From Periplaneta americana (Eukaryota > Arthropoda > Insecta > Blattodea > Blattidae): a stretch of 64,000 nucleotides of DNA. Where the stretch lies: the NCBI RefSeq assembly GCF_040183065.1, contig NC_091131.1, positions 15,765,800 through 15,829,799 of the forward strand. Direction: 5' to 3'. Below are positions 1 through 11,689 of this stretch, piece by piece (positions within the stretch are counted from its first letter, which is position 1; every line of letters starts with the position of its first letter). Below the pieces are notes generated by a model, which did not search any database, was not told the origin of the DNA, and saw only the letters and a program-made list of their open reading frames with translations. The translations under genes were made by a program, and so were the position numbers.

Positions 1-249
1 AAAATCATGGATTGCGATGGACGAAGCTTTCACTACAGATGGAAAAATAGTAATGTGTCAAGTGTGCGGTAAAAAAGTCAGGTCTTCTATGAAATCACAA
101 CTGGAGACTCTTACCTATCCTATACCTGGCAGATATTGATACTAAATATTTTTATGATTTTACATATTTTGGTACATATTCAGCTCATTTTTCTTACATA
201 AATATGTACATATTTTACACCTTGATATGACATAAAAATCCGGTCCCTA
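1..249 (+). mobile_element. hAT element remnant, cut by the window edge
   Basis: A frame starting at base 2 reads SWIAMDEAFTTDGKIVMCQVC, a BED-finger-like start with a CxxC pair, and stops after about 45 codons. It is followed by sequence rich in 'acatatttt' motifs and a terminus (231-249) whose complement TAGGGACCGGATTTTTATG resembles the terminal repeat of the intact hAT at 30131 (CAGGGAACGGATTTATATG). A transposase N-terminus lying next to a terminus suggests an internally deleted copy. The other end is outside the window. Confidence 0.5.
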
Positions 250-683
250 GTGATAAGTAGATTTCGAAGTTCAGGTCCCGTTGGAGGAGATGCAGGTTAA
301 GTGATAGCGGAGTGTTGGACGGAGTTGGGGGAAACAGACTAGAGCTTGTTTATGTTTTCCAGTCTGGTTAAAGGTTTCGTAAGTACTAGCACTGAAGCTG
401 GACAGTTGGGACTACGTGAAGTCATTGCAATGTCGAGAACGAAATTCAATTGGAACACATTTTTATATATACATTATTAAATTCCTTCCACAAAAACACA
501 GTAGAAATAAGCAATTTTATTTGAAATGGCAAAATGTCGGCGAAAAACACCCTTAATTATTATGCACTAAAATATATAATGATTTGATTTTGAAGTACCG
601 GTATCTATATTTAAAAATTATACCATATAAATCCAAATTAAAAATAGAAGGTATTTAGAATACGTAATTTAAGTTATTATTAA
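250..683. other. no recognisable gene
   Basis: AT-rich sequence without an ORF or repeat I can name. Confidence 0.5.
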
Positions 684-708
684 TATATATATATATATAT
701 ATATATAT
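684..708. repeat. (TA)n microsatellite
   Basis: An uninterrupted TA run of about 25 bases. Confidence 0.9.
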
Positions 709-970
709 GCTTAATTTATTTTCATTTTAAGTATAATAATATTTCTTCGTTTCTTGGTACCGTAACAATTTTACTCATACGGGTGTTAGGTTTATATTAA
801 ATACAATATTGCTGTCTAAATGTTTTGTCTAAATATTGTTTCTTTTATAGTAATCCAATTAGTTTCAGACAAGTCTATTTCAGTGACATATGTTTTATAA
901 TATTACTGTGCTTATGCCACTTCTTTTCCTTATTTTGTTATTTACAAATGGTATGTGTTCTGATAATCTA

Positions 971-974
<4 letters not shown>

Positions 975-1021
<47 letters not shown>
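975..1021. repeat. (TTA)n microsatellite
   Basis: About 15 TTA units. No LINE sequence is visible beside it, unlike several other trinucleotide runs in the window. Confidence 0.9.
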
Positions 1022-1108
1022 GTTACAAAGTATCTTTCTAAATAGTATTGCCCTGTATAACTGTTTTAGACCTAAGAATAATGTTACGTTTATACAATAT
1101 ACAGATTA

Positions 1109-1804
1109 TTTCCGGGCTGGTGTTACAAACTTTCAGGGATGATGGCGAAGGGCACATGTATGAATTTGAGACAGGAACCATGGTCCGGAAATGACCGAGT
1201 CGAAAGTTATAAGCAAAAATAGTTGTGTGGAAATGGAATTGTAATTTGGCACCACGTGCCTTCCTTCCCTTAACCTTTGGAGCAGTCGTGGAAAGATGGT
1301 ATGGGCCGGATGTCTCCTACGTGGGTACTTATACCGATACAATCTGTGAGCTTGTCTACTATTCCCATTGGCTCATCCGTATTCGAAAATCAGGTCTGCT
1401 TATTCCGCTCTCGTGTACTCCTCCATTTCACTAGGACTGATCGACTGGACACTGCAACTTGTACACATACACTACGTGCATATCAGGACCCACCATGTCC
1501 GTTACACATTACGCTATCTGCATTGCTTTAGTGTAGTTTCCTGTCCCCATCCCTCATATAACGCACTGAACGGAATACTGTAAGTAGATAACGTAAATAA
1601 CGTCAGATGAATACGTATATGTAAGATGTACAGATAAATACACATAAATAAGGTGTACGGAGGAATAAAATTATTTCATTTCCACTCAACTATTTTTGCT
1701 TGTAACTTTCGACTCGGTCATTTCCGGACCAGGGTTCCTTATCTCAAATTGATACATGTGCCCTTCCCCATCATCCCTGAAAGTTTGTAACACTAGCTCG
1801 GAAA
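1109..1804. mobile_element. non-autonomous DNA element with ~125-bp terminal inverted repeats
   Basis: Bases 1109-1236 and 1677-1804 are near-identical inverted copies, sharing GTTACAAACTTTCAGGGATG, CGGAAATGACCGAGTCGAAAG and AGCAAAAATAGTTG. The 440-bp centre has no convincing coding sequence; the short ORFs within it are chance frames. I could not fix a target-site duplication, so the superfamily is open. The arms are about 90% alike by eye, so the copy is moderately young. Confidence 0.75.
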
Positions 1805-2188
1805 CACTCTGTAGATACGATAATGCGATGTATTCCAACCAACGAAATGTTTACGTTCAGGCGAAGATTTAATTTTTTCCTCGCTTGGCCTATATTGCTC
1901 CACCTAACTAACATGATGTATGTACGAGGAGAGGGACTACCTTGCCAGCTGCTTTGTAAACACTGTATTATTCCGTGTGTACTTAACTTCAGAGAAAAAA
2001 TGTGCCTCAACTTCGAACTCTAGTGATAAGCTTCTCCCTGTTTCTTGCAGTACAATAGCTAGGTGTATTTTACTGTGACATTGCCGTATATGGAAATAAC
2101 CTAAGACAGATAGGCCTATGGGTTCGAAAAAAAAGAGAGAAGTGGCTAGACGTGTTTCTGGCGAATCGAAAACTTTTTATGTGATAAG

Positions 2189-2332
2189 TAGACAGCGGAT
2201 TTTCGGTCCCAACACAGCCACAAGACGTCACGTCCCTTAACTTACGGAGAGAGCGTAGTAAAGAGTTCAGTGACCTCCCTGCAGCTGATACACACCTAAC
2301 ATTCAGTATCGGGACCCAAATTCCGCTGTCTG
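2189..2332. mobile_element. short hAT-like MITE (144 bp)
   Basis: Ends TAGACAGCGGATTTTCGGTCCC and, inverted, CAGACAGCGGAATTTGGGTCCC. Flanks GTGATAAG and GTGATATA match at 6 of 8 positions, as expected for an aged 8-bp hAT duplication. Confidence 0.5.
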
Positions 2333-2340
2333 GTGATATA

Positions 2341-4500
2341 AGTCGTGCAATAGGAGGATACTGGAATTCACCAATATGTTTTAGACTATAAATGCGACAT
2401 AAATAAATTGGTGTATTAATACATTTGATGAATTGGCTTTCTGTCACTCCAAACGTTCATCTGTGTAGTCTAATTAATGTTAATCCTACGATGCGAGTAG
2501 GTACAAAATAAATACTGGTATCCGTGATTTTTCTTGTAGTTGTAAAGTGTTTTTGCAGAAATAGCAAATAACTGACTGGTCTTAGAATAATATTAATCAA
2601 ATGTAAGTTGTTTATACATGTCGTCGTTGTTCCTGCAATAATTCCTATGTGAAAAATATGAAATTTTTCAGTAGGAAGAAAAAAACACGTTTATTCTTCT
2701 ATGGTAGTAGTGCATAGGAGATTGTGAATTCTTACATTTTCGAAAGAAAGAAATATAATTACATATAGGAGATATTATTTGCTGTATCACTATTTAAGTT
2801 ATTTAATAGAGCAAAAATCTGAAAGTCGATAAATATGTCACATAAGAGTTATTGCCGGAACAACGACGATGCACTTCTGTATTGAATGTTGAGATATGAA
2901 CATTATTTCTTTACTATCTGTTAGAGATGGAAAAATTTCAGTTTTCTGAAAATGTTACACAGTGCAAATTCTCTGAATCTTAGCAAACAATCGTAATAAT
3001 TTGTTTTTCACAAGAATAGATATCTAATAAATGTTTGCTCAGCAACTTTAAGAATGGCCGCATCCAGAATAACACATCGATGACGAATTATCTGCTGAAA
3101 ACCCGTGAAAGCAGTGATGAGTGAGTGAGAAATCGTTCGGTGAGAAATCGGACACCATTTTTCCTTCGTTTTTTAAATTAAATTTGTAATTGTGATTTTC
3201 TAAATTGCTTAAATTGGTCATTGGTAATCTAAGTACAGCAGTACAGTATATTCCTCAATTGTTCCTGCCTTGATTCTATTGTCAGGAAAGATAAAGGTCT
3301 GGCGAGATTGTGCACCATATTTCCTATTAGTTTCATGTGAAGATAAAGTTGTCCATTTTCTTTAGTATTAAACTGTTTTATTACAATTTGTATAACCTTA
3401 ATAATAATGTCAGCTCAAAAAGTCGTCTTCTTCGCGCCTTCAATTACATTTTAAGGTTCAGTCGTATTGAGGAAAACTCATCGAAACTGCTCAGAGACAC
3501 ACGACCGGTGATCTAGCGATACCTCATCAACGTGTTCTTCGGAATGTGGCCAATAATTTAACTTTAAGAACACATATCTCGAAATTTTCTTAAATCCCCT
3601 TTGATTGCAGTGTTGGTAAGTCGAGGGGAATTTCCCTTTTTTCGGAGATATTTCGACTTATTTTTTTTAAGAAAAAGAAAAAGGGACTTTTTAAGATAGT
3701 ACTTGTTTTTCGGGGAAATTTATGGGATGATCAACATTGAGTCGAAATTTTAAATGAACATCACATTAAAAATACTTTGTGATTGGTTGATTGCAAGTAA
3801 ACAGTATAGTCTGTTGATTCTCAATTTCTTGTGATCCAAGCCACTTCGGCAACACTTTCTGTTACGTACTTGGGGTGCAGTTGCGATTAGTGTCTCTTGT
3901 CGTGTGCTTAGTAAAATGTCTCAAACTACGTTATGAAAAGTAGGAAGGAATGTTTTACATATCGGCTCTTGCTAGGCTAGTGTTAACGTTGACAAAAGAG
4001 ATCTCCAATGAATACCAAGGTATGTGCACAGTAAATTTAGCTCAAACAAGCTATAATGTCTATGTAGATCTATGTGTACTGTAAGATATGTAGCCTACTG
4101 ATTTTAAATGACGTATTGCACTTCCTGTTTAGTGAGTTGAATTTTGAAAATTTTCTAAAACAATTCTGTACCTGTTTTATTGTCTTATAAGTCCATTTTA
4201 ACAACTTTAAAATATAGGAAAAAAAAAAAAAAACAAATGTCACGTTTTTTCTTTTATTCCTGGTAAAGCTACATATCTAATCCTTTTTATTTTTGGTATA
4301 CAGGAAACATAGTTACCTTGAAAATTACTACATACCTATAAGTGTGTACTTGTTTTAGTCATCTGTCCGAAGACATCTGAATCTCACAAGTGATAGACCT
4401 ACCAACAAGGCACCACTCATGAGGCATGTATATCCCTAGTGAATTTTCATCTTTTTTAAAAAAATTAATGAAATTTGAAATCAGTAGTCCCAGGACTTAA
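2341..4500. other. no recognisable gene
   Basis: AT-rich sequence with several short poly-T/poly-A runs (for example 3660-3672 and 4219-4234). I see no supported ORF, terminal repeat or RNA gene. Confidence 0.45.
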
Positions 4501-4509
4501 CAGAGTAGA

Positions 4510-4880
4510 CCTCCATTTCCATTGATAGAGAAATGACAGAGCAATTATCATTGATCCCACCGTGCGCTTTGAAACTGCAGTTGAACAACCTGTAGCAGTA
4601 CATGAAGAAAAGAAGACCATCTATGGCCCTACAATTCAGTACTTTAGAGATTATTATCATATACAAGGACAGATAGAAGTATTTGGCTTGTTGTTCGGAG
4701 CAAGGGGAACAATTCCAAAATTCTCAGTAGAATGTTTTAAGTCTTTTGGAATTCCTTTAAAAATTTTGAAAATTATTGCTATAGATGTAATGAAATATTC
4801 TATTCAGATTTTACGTAATCACCTTTACACATAATTTTCCTTATATTCTATTTGATTACTAATAATTATTGAATAAAAGT
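4510..4880 (+). mobile_element. R2-like LINE, 3' terminal fragment
   Basis: The reading frame through 4562-4834 carries the end of a restriction-enzyme-like endonuclease domain: RAIIIDPTVRFE, EEKKTIYGP, then GLLFGARGTIPKF and a terminal 'QILRNHLYT' before the stop. This matches the C-terminus of the R2-like copies at 6121-7345 and 9210-10752 but is clearly diverged, so it is another subfamily. GAATAAA at about 4870 could be its polyadenylation signal. Everything upstream of the endonuclease tail is missing (5' truncation). Confidence 0.75.
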
Positions 4881-5566
4881 ACTTTCCCAAGGGTAGCTTC
4901 CATTTGAAAATAAAAATCGTAAATAGTGATAACGCCAATGTTTATTTTTATTTTATTTGTTTAGTATGCTGTGTCTTTTGGTAACCCTTACTGAAGGGCA
5001 GCTACCCTTGTGGGATTTATATATAGATCTCACTCTAAGGAATTAAATAGTGCTGTAGTCTCAAAATCGAATAATTTGGACTTATAAGTTTACCTCTGAG
5101 GTACAGAATTGAAAGATTGTTTTAACAAAGGGCATCTTTTTTATACGTAACGCCCTGAAAGGGTGTTCATATTTCTTGTTAATAGTAATTTTGGGAAAAA
5201 TTATGGCAAAAACGGAAATTTTTGTGGAAGAGGAGAGATTCCGAAAGATCTTACCATCACTATTTGATTGTTATCCCCTGTATCTTTCATATGATTGGAT
5301 TGCTTTTGACTACAAGTCTGCAAGCACGGAGATGGTATGAAGGTCAATGGCATGCTACTCCCTTCACGTGCTGAAATTCGTGACCCGGTGTGCCTATAGG
5401 CAACATTTTGGTTTGATTAATCTCTGTACAAACATTGTAACAGTTCAGCATATAGGCTGTTAGTTTGAATAATAAATTAAGTTATATCAGATGTCCTCTA
5501 CGTTTTATCCGTATGTAACGGTAGAGGAGGCAGTGCTGATCCCCAGGGACAGACAGGCGTAGGCCT

Positions 5567-5893
5567 TCAGGGCCGTACCCTGGCGAAGTAGGGGCGCCGG
5601 GGACGAGAGGGCGGCGGCACGGCGGGCTTGCGCTTGGGGAAGTCGGGGTAGGGCATCGGCGGACGGATGATGGGCCTGTCTGGCTCCGGCTGCGGCCTCG
5701 TAGGTTGTCCCGGGTGTACCGGCGGGTTGCGAGGCCGGCGTGGCGGTCGTACCGGTACCGGCGACAACCGCTTGCGGAATTTGGGCAACCGCGTGCGCAA
5801 TTTGGGAGCCGCCCGGCGGATGGCTTTGAGCACGTACTTGAGCAGCTTGACGGGCACGGCTCCCCTCTTGTCGCGGACCACGACCTCTCTGTC
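5567..5893 (-). CDS. Pro/Arg-rich secreted peptide precursor, gene 1, exon 2 (mature peptide)
   Basis: The exon gives 108 codons and TGA. The acceptor is 'gtgttgcag' followed by GAC, phase 0. Residue 7-10 of the exon is RDKR, a furin-type RxKR site; cleavage would free about 98 residues. The mature part begins with a basic, amphipathic stretch (PVKLLKYVLKAIRRAAPKLR) and continues as Pro/Arg repeats such as RPPRRPRNPP, PQPEPDRP and RPPMPYPDFP. By count it holds 28 Pro, 19 Arg, 8 Lys and only 3 acidic residues. It is GC-rich (well above its AT-rich surroundings). The exon at 43791-44114 is a clear homologue. It would join the signal-peptide exon at 20151-20279, also phase 0, for a 151-residue precursor with a 14.3-kb intron. 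A role as a proline-rich antimicrobial peptide is inferred from layout and charge; a neuropeptide or cuticle-type secreted peptide is the alternative. Confidence 0.75.
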   Translation of the reverse strand, partial: DREVVVRDKRGAVPVKLLKYVLKAIRRAAPKLRTRLPKFRKRLSPVPVRPPRRPRNPPVHPGQPTRPQPEPDRPIIRPPMPYPDFPKRKPAVPPPSRPRRPYFARVRP

Positions 5894-5983
5894 CTGCAAC
5901 ACGACACAATGCACAAACCTAAAAACTGATCACGATTTAAGACATGGTGTGTGTCTGTCTCCATGAGCATTTATAATATATAC

Positions 5984-8373
5984 CAGTGATGTCAAAGAAA
6001 GCGCATTTTTCTGACCTTTACGTCGTGCGAGGCATCAAGCGCTAGGTATGGAAGGAGGAAGGATTATGTATATGAATAAACAGCCTGTTGAATTAAGAAA
6101 ACAGTGGTGTTATATATAAATTCTAAATTATAGACATCAGCTCAAAGAATTTGAGTGACCACAAGGATCCTGAATACAATAAACATGTACAATATAATGT
6201 GATATGATACATTAAAGAAAAAAGAAAGTTAATTGTTTAAGGCAAATATAAGTGGATTAATTGAAATACAGATGATGATGTAATATTTGAAGAGAATCCT
6301 TGATAATATTTATAAGGACAGACATTACATAATCAAAAGGAATGTGAAGTTCCTTAAGATAATTCCATGTGAATTTGGAAATAGAACCTCTACTGCCAAA
6401 CAGCAAACCAATGACAGACCATTGTTTAAGAGGGACGTTGTACTTTTGAGAAAGATAAGGCAGACAAGGTTCATATATGGACTTCTTCTCAATATCAACT
6501 TCGGTGGCCTGATTTAGGTTTCTTTCGAAAAGGATAGTAGGGTCAAGAACAAGAGCCCGTTTTAAGAGTCCGTTGATAGCAATAATGTCTGCCCGTCTAA
6601 AAGAACCATCTGATGATACACAATGTACTTCCTCATGAATCTCCCAATTTAAAGCTTTTAACGATGTCGCCAAAGCATGTCGTACACGATGATGTCTAGC
6701 ATTGATCAGCAGCTCGCCTTTGGGGCATTGTCCAAGCACGTGTCCAAGTGTTTCAAGCTCGCTACAGTCTGGATGACGGCAGCGGGTTGTGCTTAGAGTT
6801 CTGCCCGGTATTGCGCGAACCGCCGAAATATTGCTTGACATTTTTAAAGCATTGGTCCATTCTGAGGAAGATAGGCCCTTCCGATTGCTTACCCATGAGT
6901 TAGCCTTGGGGAGATCACTATAAACAATAACCCCTTTACCACGCAAGGTATGGTTTGTCCAAGTTTGGAATGCGTCATTTCTTAAGTGTTTACGAATTTT
7001 ACGACCTGACCAGTTGATAGCATCAATAGTTGCGATATTCAATTTTGACAGAGCAGAAACTTTTTCGCTTACAAGGTCCCTAACATTGTGGAGATGGCAG
7101 TATCAACACGAAGAAGGGTATTACAGATATTTATGTGTTGTACATAAGCTTCCCAAGATGCTTTCATTAACGAAAGACCACGATATTTTTTAGGGGAGTA
7201 GAGCATTCCGTCAGGGCAGTCTTGAGGAAGACCAATAAGCTCTTTGCATGCTCCTCTGGTAACTTTATCTAAATCATTAAGAAATTTGGTTTTGATTTGG
7301 TAGAGTGGAGCATACTTTAAGGGATAAGTAAGAGTGGGCCAGAGAACGGAACGTGAAACTTTATGTCGTTATTTTTATACTGCTTCTTTCTGTTTGAGAT
7401 TATATACATATATTTTATGTAAAACAAAATTACTAACACCAATTTCTTACTATTGCAGTTGTGTTTTAAACGTTAATGACGTAATAGAGATTTAAGAAAG
7501 AATATTCATATAAATTGTATAGTAGTACAACTATACTTTACTAAGTGAATGAAACACGTAATTTTATAAAGAAATTGATGTCCCAAAGAGAGTATGACAC
7601 AATAAATTGGAATTGATCTTGATTATATCTTTAGCCTTATAAAAGTAATCAATAAACTAATAATCAAAACAATATTATAGTACAAAGCAAAGTTACCTGG
7701 GTATATGTTTTAAGTGTAACTAATATTACATAACAAAACTCTTATCGCATTATGCTTTTAAGGTGATATTGGTGCGCAACTTCTTATCATCAGAATGTTA
7801 AATTATTTTATCGAATTCTGCTGAAGCTATAGAGCTGACGTTTTACTGACACATGATCACATATTTTCTGTTTATGATGTAACAGTAGTCTCTTTGTTAA
7901 TTCGTTGCCTTACAAACATTTTCCATGCGAATATTAAAAAAAAATGAATACACTATCTTCAGTAATATGCTACGTATTTACGATATATTAGATTTACGAA
8001 AACATTATTTCAGGACCAGTCAGGCTACTAAATAAACATATATGAAAATTTCACTTTTCTGTAAAAAAAGTTGAAAAAATATTCCTTTTGAATAAAAAGC
8101 AATCTTGTGGAAAACGAGCATTAAAATTAAAACTTACATTCTTATAATGCACCTGTACTTCTCAGACAAATCTAAAAATTAACATGGATACAGTTTTAAT
8201 AAGTTCTCTTCCCTTGTCCATTGAATCAGTGCTGGCCATCCCTGAATATAGCTCGACCAAGCGGCATATACTACCTAACTCGTCTGTCTCTTTCTTTTCC
8301 GGTGTAAAGCGCTCAGGCTCTCCTGAGCTCTAAAGCGCGCGCTTGCGCCTATGGGCATCAGTTGACATGACTG
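5984..8373. mobile_element. non-autonomous hAT element, copy A, split by an R2-like LINE
   Basis: Terminal repeats CAGTGATGTCAA (5984) and TTGACATGACTG (to 8373) match at 11 of 12 positions, and both sides carry the perfect 8-bp duplication ATATATAC (5976-5983, 8374-8381). Without the LINE at 6121-7345 it is about 1.16 kb. Copy B at 54517-55658 is the same element in the opposite orientation. No transposase is visible, so it must be mobilised in trans. It lies in the inferred intron of gene 1. Confidence 0.9.
6121..7345 (-). mobile_element. R2-like LINE, 5'-truncated
   Basis: An open frame (6257-7042) carries the end of the RT region, a C-C-H-C knuckle (CRHPDC...H...C), then the restriction-like endonuclease signature RRADII...LVLDPTI, and ends HHLYFN. 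The 3' end coincides with that of the + copy at 10752 (both end TCTATAATTTAGAA). The coding similarity runs out at 7345, exactly where host hAT sequence resumes, which marks the 5' truncation. Upstream of codon 1 the frame is broken near 7042-7100 relative to the + copy. The two copies are about 97% identical over shared sequence, so they are recent relatives. Confidence 0.9.
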
Positions 8374-8575
8374 ATATATACTATTGTACGATTCTGAATA
8401 TTCTTATTCACAGATCATTTTATTCAAAATGTACTTGATATAATATTTTAATTAAAAATTAAGCAATCGTTATATAATGTGTTCAATTTTTAACGAGCGC
8501 TTCCGGCACTCGTTTCTATATATCCATGAGGTCATAATCACGGAGCGAGTTTAATACGCAAGACATAGATAAATA

Positions 8576-8753
8576 ACAGTCTAGTATATAGTCACGAAGC
8601 TCAATACGTATTAAATATGCATCCATAGATAGTTGCTAACCACTAGGATCGCTAATATCGCCTCATTACAGACAATGCGAATTAGTACCGGAACAGTCTA
8701 TTGTTACTGGCATCCTCACAACTCAAGCTTCGTGACTGTATATACTAGACTGT
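8576..8753. mobile_element. short MITE with 5'-ACAGTCTAGTATATA termini
   Basis: Inverted ends ACAGTCTAGTATATAGTCAC and, from the right, ACAGTCTAGTATATACAGTC, both continuing into CACGAAGCT. Total 178 bp, no coding capacity. I recall near-identical sequence from many unrelated insects, but cannot search here. Confidence 0.75.
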
Positions 8754-9209
8754 GGATAAACGATGTAGGCCATATCTGTTGTTGAAATAGGATATTACTT
8801 TTTATTAACAAATGAATGCAGCTGTGTATTAAAAATGCAATCATTTAATTATTAAATCAAAATCGTTTAATTTTTTAAAATATTTCTTGAAGGCGAAATA
8901 AATTTTAGGCTTGCAATAGAGCATTACAAATTTATTCCTGAAAATTGCTTCCTCACAGAATATTTAGTTGGAGAACAGTATCGTTATGATATTTATATTT
9001 GTGTGAATGAGTTTCTGGCCAATTGGCCTCAATTCCAACGTCTTCCTCGACGAATCCGTCTCAGAATTGTTAACAGGTAAATTCAGATTTGTTCTTGACG
9101 TAACAAAAAAAGTATGTTTTTAAAACACAATAATTAAACAATTAAAATAATAAATGCGAAACTCAGACATTCGAAAATATCACAAATTATTAAATCAGTA
9201 AAATCTTCT

Positions 9210-10752
9210 GTGTTCGGTTTGGCTCGGCAAGCATTCTAAGTGACAGGAACTCCCAGTCAAAATTGAACATAAGGTTTGGCAAGTGCAATTTAATAGCGAT
9301 TAAAAGTGGTGTCCTATCCCAGTTTAATGTCACGTCCGCTAATGGTTCGCTCATTCAATCCATTTCTAATCCTAGTGACCGCATTAAATTACCTTGGTAT
9401 TAATTTTAATGATGAAATCGTTTTTGATAAATGTGCAGTTTTTACCACATTCAGTAAAAATATTTCTAAACTCTGTCTCTCCCCTTTATTAAAACCTGAT
9501 CAGAAGGTCACGATTATGAATCAATATCTCTGGCCCACTCTTAATTATCCCTTACAATGTGCTCCACTCTACCAAATCAAAACCAAATTTCTTAATGATT
9601 TAGATAAAGTTACCAGAGGAGCATGCAAAGAGCTTATTGGTCTTCCTCATGACTACCCTGACGGAATGCTCTACTCCCCTAAAAAATATCGTGGTCTTTC
9701 GTTAATGAAAGCATCTTGGGAAGCTTATGTACAACATATAAATATCTGTAATACTCTTCTTCGTGTTGATGATTGCCATCTCCACAATGTTAGGGACCTT
9801 GTAAGCGAAAAAGTTTCTGCTCTGTCAAAATTGAATATCACAACTATTGATGCTATCAACTGGTCCGGTCGTAAAATTCGTAAACACTTAAGAAATGACG
9901 CATTCCAAACTTGGACAAACCATACCTTGCGTGGTAAAGGGGTTATTGTTTATAGTGATCTCCCCAAGGCTAACTCATGGGTAAGCAATCGAAAGGGCCT
10001 ATCTTCCTCAGAATGGACCAATGCTTTAAAAATGTCAAGCAATATTTCGGCGGTTCGCGCAATACCGGGCAGAACTCTAAGCACAACCCGCTGCCGTCAT
10101 CCAGACTGTAGCGAGCTTGAAAAACTTGGACACGTGCTTGGACAATGCCCCAAAGGCGAGCTGCTGATCAATGCTAGTCATCATTATGTACGACATGCTT
10201 TGGCGACATCGTTAAAAACTTTAAATTGGGAGATTCATGAGGAAGTACATTGTGTATCATCAGATGGTTCTTTTAGACGGGCAGACATTATTGCTATCAA
10301 CGGACTCTTAAAACGGGCTCTTGTTCTTGACCCTACTATCCGTTTCGAAAGAAACCTAAATCAGGTCACCGAAGTTGATATTGAGAAGAAGTCCATATAT
10401 GAACATTGTCTGCCGTATCTTTCTCAAAAGTACAACGTCTCTCTTAAACAATGGTCTGTCATTGGTTTGCTGTTTGGCAGTAGAGGTTCTATTTTGAAAT
10501 TCACATGGAATTATCTTAAGGAACTTCACATTCCTTTTGATTATAATGTCTATACTTATAAATATTATCAAGGATTCTCTTCAAATATCACATCATCATC
10601 TCTATTTCAATTAATCCACTTATATTTTCCTTCAACAATTAACTTTATTTTTTCTTTAATGTATCACATCACATTATATTGTACATGTTTATTGTATTCA
10701 GGACACTTGTGGTCACTCAAATTCTTTAAGCTGATGTCTATAATTTAGAAGA
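9210..10752 (+). mobile_element. R2-like LINE, C-terminal half
   Basis: The 480-codon frame 9306-10748 holds the end of the RT (YLGINFNDEIVF), then GRTLSTTRCRHPDC with H and C completing a zinc knuckle at about residues 262-283, and the endonuclease residues RRADII (about 323) and LDPT (about 341), then GLLFGSRG (about 387). R2-clade proteins use this knuckle plus PD-(D/E)xK fold to nick target DNA. The true family C-terminus (HHLYF) is lost here: the frame shifts near 10545 ('DYNVYTYKYY'), adding about 60 unrelated residues. A second shift near 9395 separates upstream RT codons (GKCNLIAIKSGVLSQFN). The start is 5'-truncated. It sits in the inferred gene 1 intron. Confidence 0.9.
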
Positions 10753-11685
10753 ATATATAAACAAATATATATGAATCTCGATTTAATGAAAATGACCCTA
10801 AAACTTTCTTAATGGTTTTATGTCATACAGAAGATCATGTTATAAAAATGTAATGCTATAAGTCGTATCGTCTTGTACAGCCTATGTTTAAACAGAATCA
10901 TAAGAACTAGTTTTAATACACAGATTATCTTTATCGGAGGGGAATTGAAAGTGAATTGAAATATTTCATGGGGAGTAACATCAGCTGTGACCTTTGGCAG
11001 GCTTATGCAAGACAGGCAATTCATGTGGTTTACTCTCTGTTTATGCATATTTATCAGCAAACAGCGATTTGATGCACTCTTCAACGACGCAATTTTTTAA
11101 GATCAATGTACGAATGTTCGTCTTCTTCTTTTTCCAATTTAGAACTTAAAATTCATCTTCGTCTTTGATGAAAGATTATACTTTTGGTCCTTCCTTCTCC
11201 GTAGGTATTATATTCAAACTCGACATTGTCTCTTAAACTGTTTTCGCAATCATGTCCTCAACTTGAGACCACATAAGACAGCAGTGAGATCAATTGAGGA
11301 CCTAGCGTTCTGAATGTGCTAAGTGCCAAAAACAACTTTCTCAGATATTGATGAAAAACACACTGCGAAATACATGTTCAGATACCTACAACACTGTCTT
11401 TTGGTGCTTGAATGAGTCACTTACAGTTGAGCTACTACAAAGGCAATTTAGTATGATATTCTCATATGGATATTCCTCCCTTAGAGTGAATAAAATTAAA
11501 TTTGAAAAACTGGCACTTAGCACATTTAGAATGTTACATCTTCAGTTGTAGTCATCATTATAATCATCAGCAATAGTCTACAGTTCGCTGTAGTACAATA
11601 CGATTGGTCGATACATTCGATACATCTAAGGTCCAGTGGTATTCAGTCTCCTCAATCTTCCTTTAGGCTCAAAATTCATCATTCA
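10753..11685. other. no recognisable gene
   Basis: AT-rich spacer; the ORFs seen are under 90 codons and have no motif I recognise. Confidence 0.5.
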
Positions 11686-11689
11686 GATC

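Noticed and set aside
5482-5970. 162-codon and 134-codon alternative frames over the gene 1 exon
   Set aside because: Only the frame 5567-5893 is shared with the homologous exon at 43791-44114 and fits the splice acceptor and RxKR site.
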